Of a stretch of 34,443 nucleotides of DNA, positions 23,828 through 31,006 are shown in pieces; position 1 is the first letter of the stretch; each line of letters starts with the position of its first letter. The DNA is taken from the NCBI GenBank assembly GCA_020723855.1, contig DYIB01000003.1, positions 28,386 to 62,828 of the forward strand, written 5' to 3'. The notes beneath the pieces were generated by a model. It made no database searches, was not told where the DNA came from, and worked only from the letters and a program-made list of their open reading frames with translations. The translations under genes were made by a program, and so were the position numbers. This stretch comes from Uliginosibacterium gangwonense. GTDB taxonomy: Bacteria; Pseudomonadota; Gammaproteobacteria; Burkholderiales; Rhodocyclaceae.

Positions 23828-25309
23828 ATGAAGGAAGTGAGAATCATCGATACTACCCTGCGTGATGCCCACCAGTGCCTGTGGGCCACGCGCATGACCA
23901 CCGCGCACATGCTGCCGGTGGCCGAGCGCATGGACCGCGCGGGGTTCGCGCAGATCGACCTGGCCGGAACCATCCAGTTCGACGTGTGCGTGCGCTACCT
24001 GAAGGAAGATCCCTGGGAGCGGGTGCGCCTGATGCGCCAGCGGGTGCAGCGCACGCCCTTGCGCGCATTGGTGCGCAGCAAGAACATCGTCGCCTTCGAC
24101 GTGCTGCCCGATGACATCATCGAGCTGTGGGTGGAGCGGCTGGTGGCCAACGGCTTTCGCGTGGTGGGCTGCTTCGACGGCCTCAACGACGTGGACAACA
24201 TGCTGTGCACCACCGAAGTGGCCAGGCGTCTGGGCGTGAAGACCTTCGGCGCCCTGTCCTACAGCGTCAGTCCGGTCCATACCGATGAGCTCTACGTGCG
24301 CACGGCCAAGGATCTGGTCGAGCGGGGCAAGGTGGACGCCATCATGCTCAAGGACGCGGGCGGCCTGCTCACGGTAGACCGCATCCGCACCCTGGTGCCC
24401 GCAGTCAAGCAGGTGATGGGCGATGTGCCGCTGGAGATCCACAGCCATTGCCTGACCGGACTGGCGCCCCTGGTCTATCTGGAGGCGGTCAAGCTGGGCG
24501 CGGACGAACTGCACACCTCGATTGCGCCCCTTGCCAATGGCCCGGCGCAGCCGGCGACCCAGACCATCGCGCGCAACCTGCGCAGCATGGGCTACAAGGT
24601 CAATGTGGACGACGCAATACTCGACGAAGTCGGCGAGCATTTCCGCCGCATCGCCGAGCGGGAAGGCAAGCCTCTCGGCGTGCCGGTCGAGTACGATGCC
24701 TTCCACTACGAGCACCAGCTGCCGGGGGGCATGCTCACCAACTTCAAGTCCCAGCTCGCCCACGCCGGCCTGTCCCACAAGTTCGACGAGTTGCTCCAGG
24801 AATGCGCGCGCGTGCGCCAGGAACTGGGTTTCCCCATCATGATCACCCCCTTCGCCCAGCTGGTGGGCACCCAGGCCGTGCTCAACGTGGTCCACGGCGA
24901 GCGCTACCGCATCGTGCCGGACGAGGTGAAGAAATACGCCCTCGGCTACTATGGCAAGCTGCTCGCCCCGGTCGAGCCGAACGTGCTCGACCGCATCGTG
25001 GGCAACGGCTCGCAGGCGATCGCCCTTCAGCCCCAGCCGCCCGCGCCCGGAGTGCCCGGGCTGCGCAGGAAATACCCGAATGCCAGCGATGACGAGCGGC
25101 TGCTGCGCTACATGTTCGCCGGCTCCCAGGTGGACGAAATGCTCGCGGCCGGGCCGATGAGAACCTCCTACTCCTTCGACCAGCCCATAGTCGAGTTGCT
25201 GAGCGAGCTCGCCAAGCGGCCGCGCATTGGCCACTTGTATATCCGCAAGGGCGATGTGCGGCTGGAAATCAACTCGCCGGAGGCGGTGGCTAACGAAGGG
25301 GAGGGCTGA
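23828..25309 (+). CDS. HMGL-type carboxyltransferase (pyruvate/oxaloacetate carboxyltransferase-like)
   Basis: 493 residues of the DRE-TIM metallolyase/carboxyltransferase family that includes oxaloacetate decarboxylase alpha, the transcarboxylase 5S subunit and the pyruvate carboxylase CT domain. The barrel opens IIDTTLRDAHQCLWATRM. Metal ligands and the carbamylated lysine are visible: D8, K175 in IMLKDAGG, and H205/H207 in EIHSHCLTG. The C-terminal portion (about 300-480) matches the conserved carboxylase domain with GGMLTNFKSQL and FAQLVGTQAVLNV. There is no fused biotinyl domain; the carrier is the next gene. It would transfer carboxyl between biotin and a keto acid such as pyruvate. Good fit to the trio with the genes at 25342 and 25870, so an ATP-driven carboxylase is more likely than a sodium-pumping decarboxylase, for which no beta subunit is present. 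Confidence 0.9.
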   Translation: MKEVRIIDTTLRDAHQCLWATRMTTAHMLPVAERMDRAGFAQIDLAGTIQFDVCVRYLKEDPWERVRLMRQRVQRTPLRALVRSKNIVAFDVLPDDIIELWVERLVANGFRVVGCFDGLNDVDNMLCTTEVARRLGVKTFGALSYSVSPVHTDELYVRTAKDLVERGKVDAIMLKDAGGLLTVDRIRTLVPAVKQVMGDVPLEIHSHCLTGLAPLVYLEAVKLGADELHTSIAPLANGPAQPATQTIARNLRSMGYKVNVDDAILDEVGEHFRRIAEREGKPLGVPVEYDAFHYEHQLPGGMLTNFKSQLAHAGLSHKFDELLQECARVRQELGFPIMITPFAQLVGTQAVLNVVHGERYRIVPDEVKKYALGYYGKLLAPVEPNVLDRIVGNGSQAIALQPQPPAPGVPGLRRKYPNASDDERLLRYMFAGSQVDEMLAAGPMRTSYSFDQPIVELLSELAKRPRIGHLYIRKGDVRLEINSPEAVANEGEG

Positions 25310-25341
25310 AACGAGAATACGACCAACAACCGGAGATCATC

Positions 25342-25851
25342 GTGCCTGAACGCGATCTGACCTACGAGGACCTTCTGCGCATTCTGCAACTGGTCGAATC
25401 CTCCTCCCAATTCGCCGAGTTCCACCTGAAGTACGGCGACATCGAAATCGACCTGCGCAAGCACTCCGCCGCGCCCGGCGGGCAACGCCCGCAGGAGAGG
25501 GCGCCGGCGGCACCGGCGCCCGCGCCCGCGGCGCCGCCGGCTCAGCCCGCCGCGCCGCCCGAGAAGAAGGCCCAGGTGCCGGCTCCGGCGCCCGTTGTGC
25601 CTGAAGGCATGGTTGTCGTCGAGGCGCCCATGGTCGGCACCTTCTACCGGGCGCCCGAACCCGGCGCCAAACCCTTCGTCGAGGTGGGCCAGCGCGTGGC
25701 CCCGGACACGGTCGTGTGCATCATCGAGGTGATGAAGTTGATGAACTCGATTGCCGCCCGCCACGCCGGCGTGGTGACGCAAATCCTGGTGAACGACGGC
25801 GATCCGGTCGAGTTCGGCCAGCCGCTGATCGTGATCGATCGCAACGCTTGA
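25342..25851 (+). CDS. Biotin carboxyl carrier protein, AccB-like
   Basis: 169 residues starting at GTG 25342. Residues 1-40 (YEDLLRILQLVESSSQFAEF and IEIDLRKHS) match the N-terminal dimerisation region of AccB. Residues 45-90 form an Ala/Pro-rich linker. Residues about 92-168 are a biotinyl domain with the attachment motif IIEVMKLMNSI, biotin lysine K132. AccB-type architecture is expected in acetyl-CoA carboxylase, yet the partners here are an HMGL-type carboxyltransferase and a biotin carboxylase, so the carrier probably serves a keto-acid carboxylase. It is 18 bases upstream of the biotin carboxylase gene. Confidence 0.92.
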   Translation: MPERDLTYEDLLRILQLVESSSQFAEFHLKYGDIEIDLRKHSAAPGGQRPQERAPAAPAPAPAAPPAQPAAPPEKKAQVPAPAPVVPEGMVVVEAPMVGTFYRAPEPGAKPFVEVGQRVAPDTVVCIIEVMKLMNSIAARHAGVVTQILVNDGDPVEFGQPLIVIDRNA

Positions 25852-25869
25852 GTAGGCCCGAGTAACCCC

Positions 25870-27252
25870 ATGGCGAACAGGATTAGACGCGTGCTGGTCG
25901 CCAACCGCGGCGAGATCGCGGTGCGTATCATCCGCGCCTGCCGTGAGCTGGGCATCGAGACCGTGCAGGTCTACTCGCAGGCGGATCGCGATTCGCTCCC
26001 GACGAGGATGGCGGATCGCGCGGTCTGCATCGGTCATTCGAGGGCGGCGCAGAGTTACCTCAATCCCCGAATCCTGGTCGGCGCCGCGCTGGCGTACAAG
26101 GCCGACGCCATCCACCCCGGCTATGGATTCCTGTCGGAGAACGCCGCCTTCGCCGAGCTGTGCGCCCGGGAAGGCGTGCAGTTCATCGGCCCGCGTCCCG
26201 AGGCGATCCGGATGATGGGCGACAAGGCTGTGGCGCGGCGGCTCGCCGCCGAGGCGGGGGTGCCGACCACGCCGGGCTCCGACGGAACGGTTGCGGACGC
26301 CCGGGAAGCGGCGGCGGTTGCGGAGAGAATCGGCTACCCGGTGCTGCTGAAAGCGGCAGCCGGGGGCGGCGGACGGGGCATGCGCGTCGTGCGGCAGCCC
26401 AAGGAGCTGGAAGACGCATTTCGTCAAGCGGCGCGTGAGGCGGCGGCCGCTTTCGGCGACGGTTCGCTCTACCTGGAACGCTACCTGGAAAACATCCGCC
26501 ATATCGAGATCCAGATACTGGGCGACGGGCATCAGGTCCTGCACCTGGGCGAGCGCGACTGCTCGACCCAGCGACGCAACCAGAAACTCATCGAGGAGAG
26601 CCCGTCGCCGGTAATCACGGCGGAGCAGCGCGCCCGCATCGGCGAGGCCGCGGTGCGCCTGGCGCGACATGTAGGCTATACGAGCGCGGGCACCATCGAG
26701 TGCATACTGGACCAGGACAGCGGCGAGTTCTACTTCATGGAAATGAACACGCGCATCCAGGTCGAGCACCCGGTGACCGAGATGGTCACGGGCATCGATC
26801 TCGTCAAGAGCCAGATACTCATCGCATCGGGCGAGCCCCTTGGCATCACCCAGGACTCGATCCGCCTCCAGGGCCACGCCATCGAATGCCGCATCAACGC
26901 CGAGGACGCGGACAGCGACTTCGCGCCCTGCCCGGGCAGGATCGGCCAGTATTTCGCCCCCGGCGGTCCGGGCGTGCGCGTGGACAGTCACGCCTACCCG
27001 GGATACACGATCCCTCCCTTCTACGACTCACTGGTGGCGAAAGTCGTCTGCTGGGGGAGAACGCGTGAAGAGTCGATCGCCCGCATGCAGCGGGCGCTGG
27101 ATGAACTGGTGATCGAAGGAGTGAGCACCACCGCGCCGTTTCATCGGCGGTTTCTGGCCCACGAAGACTTCCTCATGGGGCGGGTGCACACGCGCTACGT
27201 GCAGGACTGCTTTCTTGCTCGCCGCGAGCGCGCGCCGCACGAGACTGCCTGA
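25870..27252 (+). CDS. Biotin carboxylase, AccC-like
   Basis: 460 residues with the standard three parts. The N-terminal domain begins RVLVANRGEIAVRIIRACRE; the ATP-grasp domain has the glycine-rich loop LKAAAGGGGRGMRVV and the metal and bicarbonate site FYFMEMNTRIQVEHPVTEM; the C-terminal domain includes HAIECRINAEDADSDFAPCP. The enzyme carboxylates the biotin on the carrier at 25342 using ATP and bicarbonate. Length is normal for a stand-alone subunit. As housekeeping accC is usually next to accB alone, the presence of a dedicated carboxyltransferase upstream marks this as a catabolic or anaplerotic set. Confidence 0.94.
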   Translation: MANRIRRVLVANRGEIAVRIIRACRELGIETVQVYSQADRDSLPTRMADRAVCIGHSRAAQSYLNPRILVGAALAYKADAIHPGYGFLSENAAFAELCAREGVQFIGPRPEAIRMMGDKAVARRLAAEAGVPTTPGSDGTVADAREAAAVAERIGYPVLLKAAAGGGGRGMRVVRQPKELEDAFRQAAREAAAAFGDGSLYLERYLENIRHIEIQILGDGHQVLHLGERDCSTQRRNQKLIEESPSPVITAEQRARIGEAAVRLARHVGYTSAGTIECILDQDSGEFYFMEMNTRIQVEHPVTEMVTGIDLVKSQILIASGEPLGITQDSIRLQGHAIECRINAEDADSDFAPCPGRIGQYFAPGGPGVRVDSHAYPGYTIPPFYDSLVAKVVCWGRTREESIARMQRALDELVIEGVSTTAPFHRRFLAHEDFLMGRVHTRYVQDCFLARRERAPHETA

Positions 27253-27391
27253 GGATCACTAGTCCCCGGGCGCGGGGAAAGAAATTTCGCTTTGAGGGTT
27301 TGCAGATGCGCATGACCGGTTCCAAGCTCGAGTAGGCCGGCCCGCAAGAATCCTTCGCCATTTTTTTGTCGCCTCTGGGCAGGAGAATCAA

Positions 27392-28270
27392 ATGTCGAGA
27401 AAAGTCATTATCAGCTGCGCCGTGACGGGCGGCGGAGACACGATCAAGAAGAGCCCGGCCGTCCCGGTGACGCCGGAGCAGATCGCCGCATCCGTCATCG
27501 AGGCCCGGAACGCCGGCGCGGCCATCGCCCACATCCATGTCCGGGATCCGAAGACCGGTGCGCCCAGCCAGGATGTGGCGCTTTATCGCGAAGTCGTAGA
27601 GCGGGTGCGCGGCGCCGGCTGCGACATTCTGCTCAATCTCACCACAGGTCCCGGTTCCCGCTTCGTCCCGAGCGAGGAGGACCCGTGCGTGGGCGGACCC
27701 GGGACGACCATGACGGCACCGCTGCGCCGGGTGCAGCATGTACTCGAACTGCGGCCGGACATCTGCAGCCTCGATGTCGGTTCCATGAACTTTGGCGAGA
27801 CCGGCTTCGTGAACACCCCGGCACACTTGAGGATCATGGCCAAGGCTATCGCCGAGGCCGGCGTCAAGCCGGAAATCGAAGTGTTCGAGCCGGGGCATAT
27901 CATGCTGGCTCGGCGCATGATCGAGGACGGCCATATCGCCAAGCCGCCGCTGTTCCAGATCTGCCTCGGCATTTCCTGGGGTACGCCGGCGACGGCGGAA
28001 AGCATGCTCTTCATGCGCAGCCTGCTGCCGGCCGGCGCCCTCTGGGCCGGCTTCGGCATCTCCCGCATGGAGTTTCCCATGGTCGCCCAGGCGGTCATTC
28101 TCGGCGGCCACGTGCGCGTCGGACTCGAGGACAACCTGTTCATTGAGCACGGCGTGCTGGCACCCGGCAACGGCGCGCTGGTGGAACGGGCGGTGCAGAT
28201 CGTGCGCGCTCTGGGCGAAAGCGTTGCGAATCCCGGCGAGGCGCGAGAAATTCTCGGACTGGGAGCCTAG
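27392..28270 (+). CDS. BKACE family beta-keto acid cleavage enzyme (DUF849)
   Basis: 292 residues of the Kce/BKACE family. The start KVIISCAVTGGGDTIKKSPA, the zinc-binding HxH in AIAHIHVRD (H47, H49), the glycine-rich LLNLTTGPGSR and the late GISRMEFPMVAQAV with a probable third zinc ligand (E227) are all present. The family condenses a beta-keto acid with acetyl-CoA and cleaves it to acetoacetate and a new acyl-CoA; known members act on 3-keto-5-aminohexanoate or dehydrocarnitine, among others. A ribosome binding site GCAGGAG precedes the ATG. The gap of 139 bases after the carboxylase gene shows no terminator, so the gene may still belong to the operon. With the SDR it could complete a beta-oxidation-like bypass. 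Substrate group unknown. Confidence 0.88.
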   Translation: MSRKVIISCAVTGGGDTIKKSPAVPVTPEQIAASVIEARNAGAAIAHIHVRDPKTGAPSQDVALYREVVERVRGAGCDILLNLTTGPGSRFVPSEEDPCVGGPGTTMTAPLRRVQHVLELRPDICSLDVGSMNFGETGFVNTPAHLRIMAKAIAEAGVKPEIEVFEPGHIMLARRMIEDGHIAKPPLFQICLGISWGTPATAESMLFMRSLLPAGALWAGFGISRMEFPMVAQAVILGGHVRVGLEDNLFIEHGVLAPGNGALVERAVQIVRALGESVANPGEAREILGLGA

Positions 28271-28360
28271 ACGGCAGAATAGGTCCAAGCCGCGAACAGC
28301 CGCCCAGCGGAAGCCACGAGATGGTGAATCGGGGTACGGGATGAGGGGCGGGCAATGGGG

Positions 28361-28395
28361 AAAAGAAAAACCCGGGACTTCGTAGAAGCCCCGGG
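28361..28395 (-). terminator. Minus-strand rho-independent terminator
   Basis: CCCGGG (28371-28376) pairs with CCCGGG (28390-28395) and, after one mismatch, CTTC pairs with GAAG around a GTA loop. On the minus strand the stem is followed by TTTTTCTTTT (28370-28361). It ends the candidate small RNA below and could also stop read-through from the LysR gene. Confidence 0.85.
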
Positions 28396-28431
28396 CAAAT
28401 CCACACCAAAGGAGGAGGAGTGGAGGAGACG
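28361..28431 (-). ncRNA. Candidate small RNA with anti-Shine-Dalgarno-like segment
   Basis: A minus-strand promoter at 28466-28438 should start an RNA near 28431 that ends at the terminator at 28361-28395, about 70 bases long. Its first 25 bases are almost pure pyrimidine and contain CUCCUCC, CUCCUCCUCCUUU stretches (28428-28409), complementary to Shine-Dalgarno sequences. No coding potential is apparent in so short a span. The layout (own promoter, single-stranded anti-SD stretch, strong terminator) matches what I recall of the Rfam family named Betaproteobacteria toxic small RNA, found in cloning-toxicity screens; membership is unverified. It lies in the gap between the convergent BKACE and LysR genes and is the main content of that 264-base gap. 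Confidence 0.6.
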
Positions 28432-28437
28432 GTTTGA

Positions 28438-28466
28438 ATTCTAGCCCAATCTCTGCTGCAACGCAA
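28438..28466 (-). promoter_or_regulatory. Sigma-70-type promoter for the candidate small RNA
   Basis: On the minus strand, TTGCGT (28466-28461) and TAGAAT (28443-28438) are separated by exactly 17 bases. An A/T-rich stretch (28480-28468) lies just upstream and could act as an UP-like element. Confidence 0.65.
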
Positions 28467-28534
28467 CAAATTTTTTCAACCGAGCCAGGCGCGCAGAAGC
28501 GGGTGAATGGTGCTGCGCCGCATCAGGCAGCGCC

Positions 28535-29437
28535 TCATGCCCGGGCCGGCCCCTTCCTGCCCCTCGCCTCAAAGTATTCCTTGATGGCGCTGGTGAAGCG
28601 CATGCGCCCGTGGTGGGTGCGTTCGATTAGCCCCACGCGGCGCTGGACGTCGATTCCCGGTAGGGGGATGACGCGCAGGGCGCGATCCCGGTCCCATTGC
28701 ACATTGGCCAGTTGGGGCACGATGGAGATGCCGAAGCCCTGGCGCACGATCTCGATGATGGCTTCGACCGAGTTCAGCTCCAGCTCGTCCTGGGTGGTCA
28801 CCTGGCAGCGGTTCAGGACATCCACTACTAGGTGACCGGTCCAGGTGTGCCGGTCGAAACGGATGAACGGGGCCTTGCCCAGCATCTCCAGGGGCTCGCG
28901 CGGCAAGGTGAAGTGCGGATGGCGCGGCACGATGAGCACCATCGGCTCCGTGTAGAGGGGCGTCCACAACAGGCTGGAGGGGAGGGGCCGAGGTGATTGG
29001 GTCACGACCGCGGCATCCAGCTCGCCGTGCTCGACCTTGTAGGCGAAGTCGCTGGACATCCCGGCGAAGAGTCTGACCCTCAGGCGGGGATGCTCCCGCT
29101 TCAGGGTCCATAAGGCATCGGCGAATGCGCCCATCAGGGCCGAGACCAGGGCGCCCATGACCACCGTGCCGGACAGCTCGTCCCCATCGCCGCCGGCGGC
29201 GAGCGCCTCGTAACGCAGTACCAATTCCTCGATCTGCGGGATCAGCGCGCGCCCCGCCGTGTTCAGTACCACGGAGCGGGGCCCCCGGTCGAACAACACC
29301 TGGTTGAGTTCCTCCTCCAGGGCGCGGATCTGCAGCCCCACCGCCGCGGCAGTGAGACCGATTTCCTTTCCCGCTGCGGCGAAAGTGCCGTGTTTGGCGA
29401 CGGCGAGGAAGATCTTGAAGGTGCGGATGGAGGGCAT
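28535..29437 (-). CDS. LysR-family transcriptional regulator
   Basis: 300 residues. The helix-turn-helix is at the N terminus: TFKIFLAVAKHGTFAAAGKE then IGLTAAAVGLQIRALEEELN, a slightly divergent LysR signature (VAKHGTFAAAGKEIGLTAAA). The effector domain follows (about 92-295), with LRVRLFAGMSSDFAYKVEHG and GELDAAVVTQS. The frame is open up to 29494, but the ATG at 29437 gives the normal LysR N terminus. The gene is divergent from the fumarate reductase/hydratase operon starting at 29567, so it probably controls that operon in response to an organic acid such as a C4-dicarboxylate or tartrate; the ligand is inferred only from context. Confidence 0.92.
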   Translation of the reverse strand: MPSIRTFKIFLAVAKHGTFAAAGKEIGLTAAAVGLQIRALEEELNQVLFDRGPRSVVLNTAGRALIPQIEELVLRYEALAAGGDGDELSGTVVMGALVSALMGAFADALWTLKREHPRLRVRLFAGMSSDFAYKVEHGELDAAVVTQSPRPLPSSLLWTPLYTEPMVLIVPRHPHFTLPREPLEMLGKAPFIRFDRHTWTGHLVVDVLNRCQVTTQDELELNSVEAIIEIVRQGFGISIVPQLANVQWDRDRALRVIPLPGIDVQRRVGLIERTHHGRMRFTSAIKEYFEARGRKGPARA

Positions 29438-29468
29438 GGCAGCGGTCCGCGAAGTAACAAGACCAATA

Positions 29469-29485
29469 GTAAAGAAATTCTTTAC
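29469..29485. promoter_or_regulatory. Palindromic operator candidate GTAAAGAA-A-TTCTTTAC
   Basis: A perfect eight-base inverted repeat around a single central A, placed between the divergent LysR gene (start 29437) and the frdB-like gene (start 29567). It is the only AT-rich symmetric element in the gap and is a good candidate binding site for the adjacent LysR regulator. Confidence 0.6.
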
Positions 29486-29566
29486 ATCGAGCAAACAAAG
29501 ATTAGCTTTCCTTTCTGTGCCTGCTAGCTGAAAATGCGCAGGTCAGTTAGAAAGATTGGCAAACCG

Positions 29567-30283
29567 ATGACAAGCAACTTGAAGGTCAAGGTCTGGCGCG
29601 GCAGGGAGGAGGGGGATTTCGCAACCTACGAGGTCCCGCGGCTCGAGAGCCAGACGGTGCTCGACGTCGTGACCTACATCCAGCGTCGGGTGGATCCCAG
29701 CCTCAGCTATCGCTATGCCTGCCGGGTGGGCATGTGCGGCTCGTGCGCCATGACGGTCAACGGCGTGGCGCGCTGGACCTGCCGCACCCATGTGTCGAAA
29801 GTCGCCAAGGACGGCAGGCTCGAAATCGCCCCCCTGTCCAATCTTCCCGTGGTCAAGGATCTCGTCACCGATATGAGCGAGTTCTTCGACAAATGGGCAC
29901 GGGCCCTGGGGCGCTTCAAGGGCGGTACCAGCCGCAAGGATGACTTCGCGCGGGTCAAGCCCGAGTCTCTGGAGCGGCGTGCCGTCGATGCCGGTATCGA
30001 GTGCATCGGCTGCGGCGCGTGCTACGCCTCCTGCGACGTGGTGAGCTGGCGGCCCGAGTATCTGGGACCGGCCGCGCTCAACCGCGCCTGGACGCTGGTG
30101 AACGACGTGCGCGACACCCAGCGCCAGGAGCGCCTGGGGGCGGTCGCGGGCGACGCCGGCTGTCATGCCTGCCACACCCTGGCGACCTGTACCGAGCGCT
30201 GCCCGAAGCAGCTGGCGCCCACGGCCGGCATCGCCGGGCTCAAGCGGCTGCTGGCCAGGACCAAACTGGAGGCCGAGGCATGA
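29567..30283 (+). CDS. Succinate dehydrogenase/fumarate reductase iron-sulfur subunit
   Basis: 238 residues with all iron-sulfur ligands. The [2Fe-2S] cysteines are C52, C57, C60 (CRVGMCGSC) and C72 (WTCRTHV). The [4Fe-4S] set is C146, C149, C152 (CIGCGAC) with C212, and the [3Fe-4S] set is C156, C202 and C208 (CHTLATCTERCPKQ). These spacings match E. coli FrdB shifted by a constant two residues in the C-terminal half. The ATG at 29567 is chosen over one at 29534 because homology begins there; neither has a strong ribosome binding site. It passes electrons between the flavoprotein (32496) and the membrane anchors (30280, 30624). It overlaps the next gene by four bases (ATGA). Confidence 0.93.
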   Translation: MTSNLKVKVWRGREEGDFATYEVPRLESQTVLDVVTYIQRRVDPSLSYRYACRVGMCGSCAMTVNGVARWTCRTHVSKVAKDGRLEIAPLSNLPVVKDLVTDMSEFFDKWARALGRFKGGTSRKDDFARVKPESLERRAVDAGIECIGCGACYASCDVVSWRPEYLGPAALNRAWTLVNDVRDTQRQERLGAVAGDAGCHACHTLATCTERCPKQLAPTAGIAGLKRLLARTKLEAEA

Positions 30284-30627
30284 ACGGCAGCGTGGCAACC
30301 CAGGCCAGGCTCTGGCTTTGGCAGCGCGTGAGCGCCATGGTGCTGGGCGTATGCGTGCTGGTGCACCTGGCGGTGATTATCCATGCCGTGCGCGGCGGGC
30401 TGAGCGCCGCCGAGATTCTCGCCCGCACCCAGGGCAGCTGGGCCTTCGGCGCCTTCTACACGGTGTTCGTGCTCGCCGCGGCGGTGCATGCGCCCATCGG
30501 GCTTGCCCGGATCGCCGAGGAATGGCTGGGATGGCGCGGCCTCAAGGTGACCGTCGCAACCCATCTGTTCGGCCTGCTGCTGCTGGTGACCGGGCTGCGG
30601 GCGGTCTATGGGGTGGTGGTGCCATGA
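30280..30627 (+). CDS. Succinate dehydrogenase/fumarate reductase membrane anchor subunit (cytochrome b, SdhC/FrdC-like)
   Basis: 115 residues with three membrane helices: SAMVLGVCVLVHLAVIIHAV, GAFYTVFVLAAAVHAPIGLA and VATHLFGLLLLVTGLRAVYG. Histidines within the helices (LVHLAVIIH, AAVHAP) are candidate haem b ligands. The W-Q-R-V-S motif (LWQRVSAMVLG) near the start matches the RxSG motif of anchor subunits. Start and stop overlap the neighbours by four bases on both sides (ATGA at 30280 and 30624), showing tight translational coupling with the iron-sulfur and second anchor subunits. Confidence 0.85.
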   Translation: MNGSVATQARLWLWQRVSAMVLGVCVLVHLAVIIHAVRGGLSAAEILARTQGSWAFGAFYTVFVLAAAVHAPIGLARIAEEWLGWRGLKVTVATHLFGLLLLVTGLRAVYGVVVP

Positions 30628-30980
30628 GGCGGGTGAACGACTTGCGCGCGCGCAACCACCCGGCGTGGTGGGCCTTCCTGATGCATCGCCTGTCCGGGCT
30701 GGTCCTGGCGCTGTTCCTGCCTCTGCATTTCTGGGCCCTGGGCCAGGCGCTGCACGGCGAAGCGGCGCTGGACGGCTTTCTCAAGTTCGCCGATCACTCC
30801 TTGGTCAAGTTCGGCGAGTGGGGCCTGGTGGTGCTGCTGGCCCTGCATCTGACGGGCGGGCTGCGGCTGCTGCTGATCGAGTTCGGTCCCTGGTCGGGAT
30901 TGCGCAAGAACTGGATCGCCGGCTCGGTGGGGCTTGCCGCAGCGACGGGAATGGCTTTCGCACTGGCTTTGATAGGTTGA
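30624..30980 (+). CDS. Succinate dehydrogenase/fumarate reductase second membrane anchor subunit (SdhC/SdhD-like)
   Basis: 118 residues, three membrane helices. The first carries FLMHRLSGLVLALFLPLHFW, the HR-x-SG motif typical of cytochrome b556-type anchors with haem-ligand histidine candidates; the second is LVVLLALHLTGGLRLLLIEF with another conserved histidine. Together with the 30280 product it should bind haem b and quinone. The remaining interval to the hydratase gene is 26 bases and includes a GAGGAAGAGG ribosome binding site, so the operon continues. Confidence 0.87.
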   Translation: MRRVNDLRARNHPAWWAFLMHRLSGLVLALFLPLHFWALGQALHGEAALDGFLKFADHSLVKFGEWGLVVLLALHLTGGLRLLLIEFGPWSGLRKNWIAGSVGLAAATGMAFALALIG

Positions 30981-31006
30981 GCGCAAGGGCGCATCGAGGA
31001 AGAGGT

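Noticed and set aside
23828..25309. Oxaloacetate decarboxylase sodium pump (alpha subunit)
   Set aside because: No beta or gamma membrane subunit gene is present and the neighbours encode a biotin carrier and an ATP-dependent biotin carboxylase, which point to a carboxylase.
27306..27335. A tiny open frame (ATG to TAG, nine codons) in the gap after the biotin carboxylase gene
   Set aside because: No clear ribosome binding site, no conserved feature and no known leader peptide role; the 139-base gap otherwise shows nothing convincing, including no clean terminator.
28371..28395. Terminator of the BKACE gene on the plus strand
   Set aside because: The stem is followed by CAAATCC on the plus strand; the T run exists only on the minus strand.
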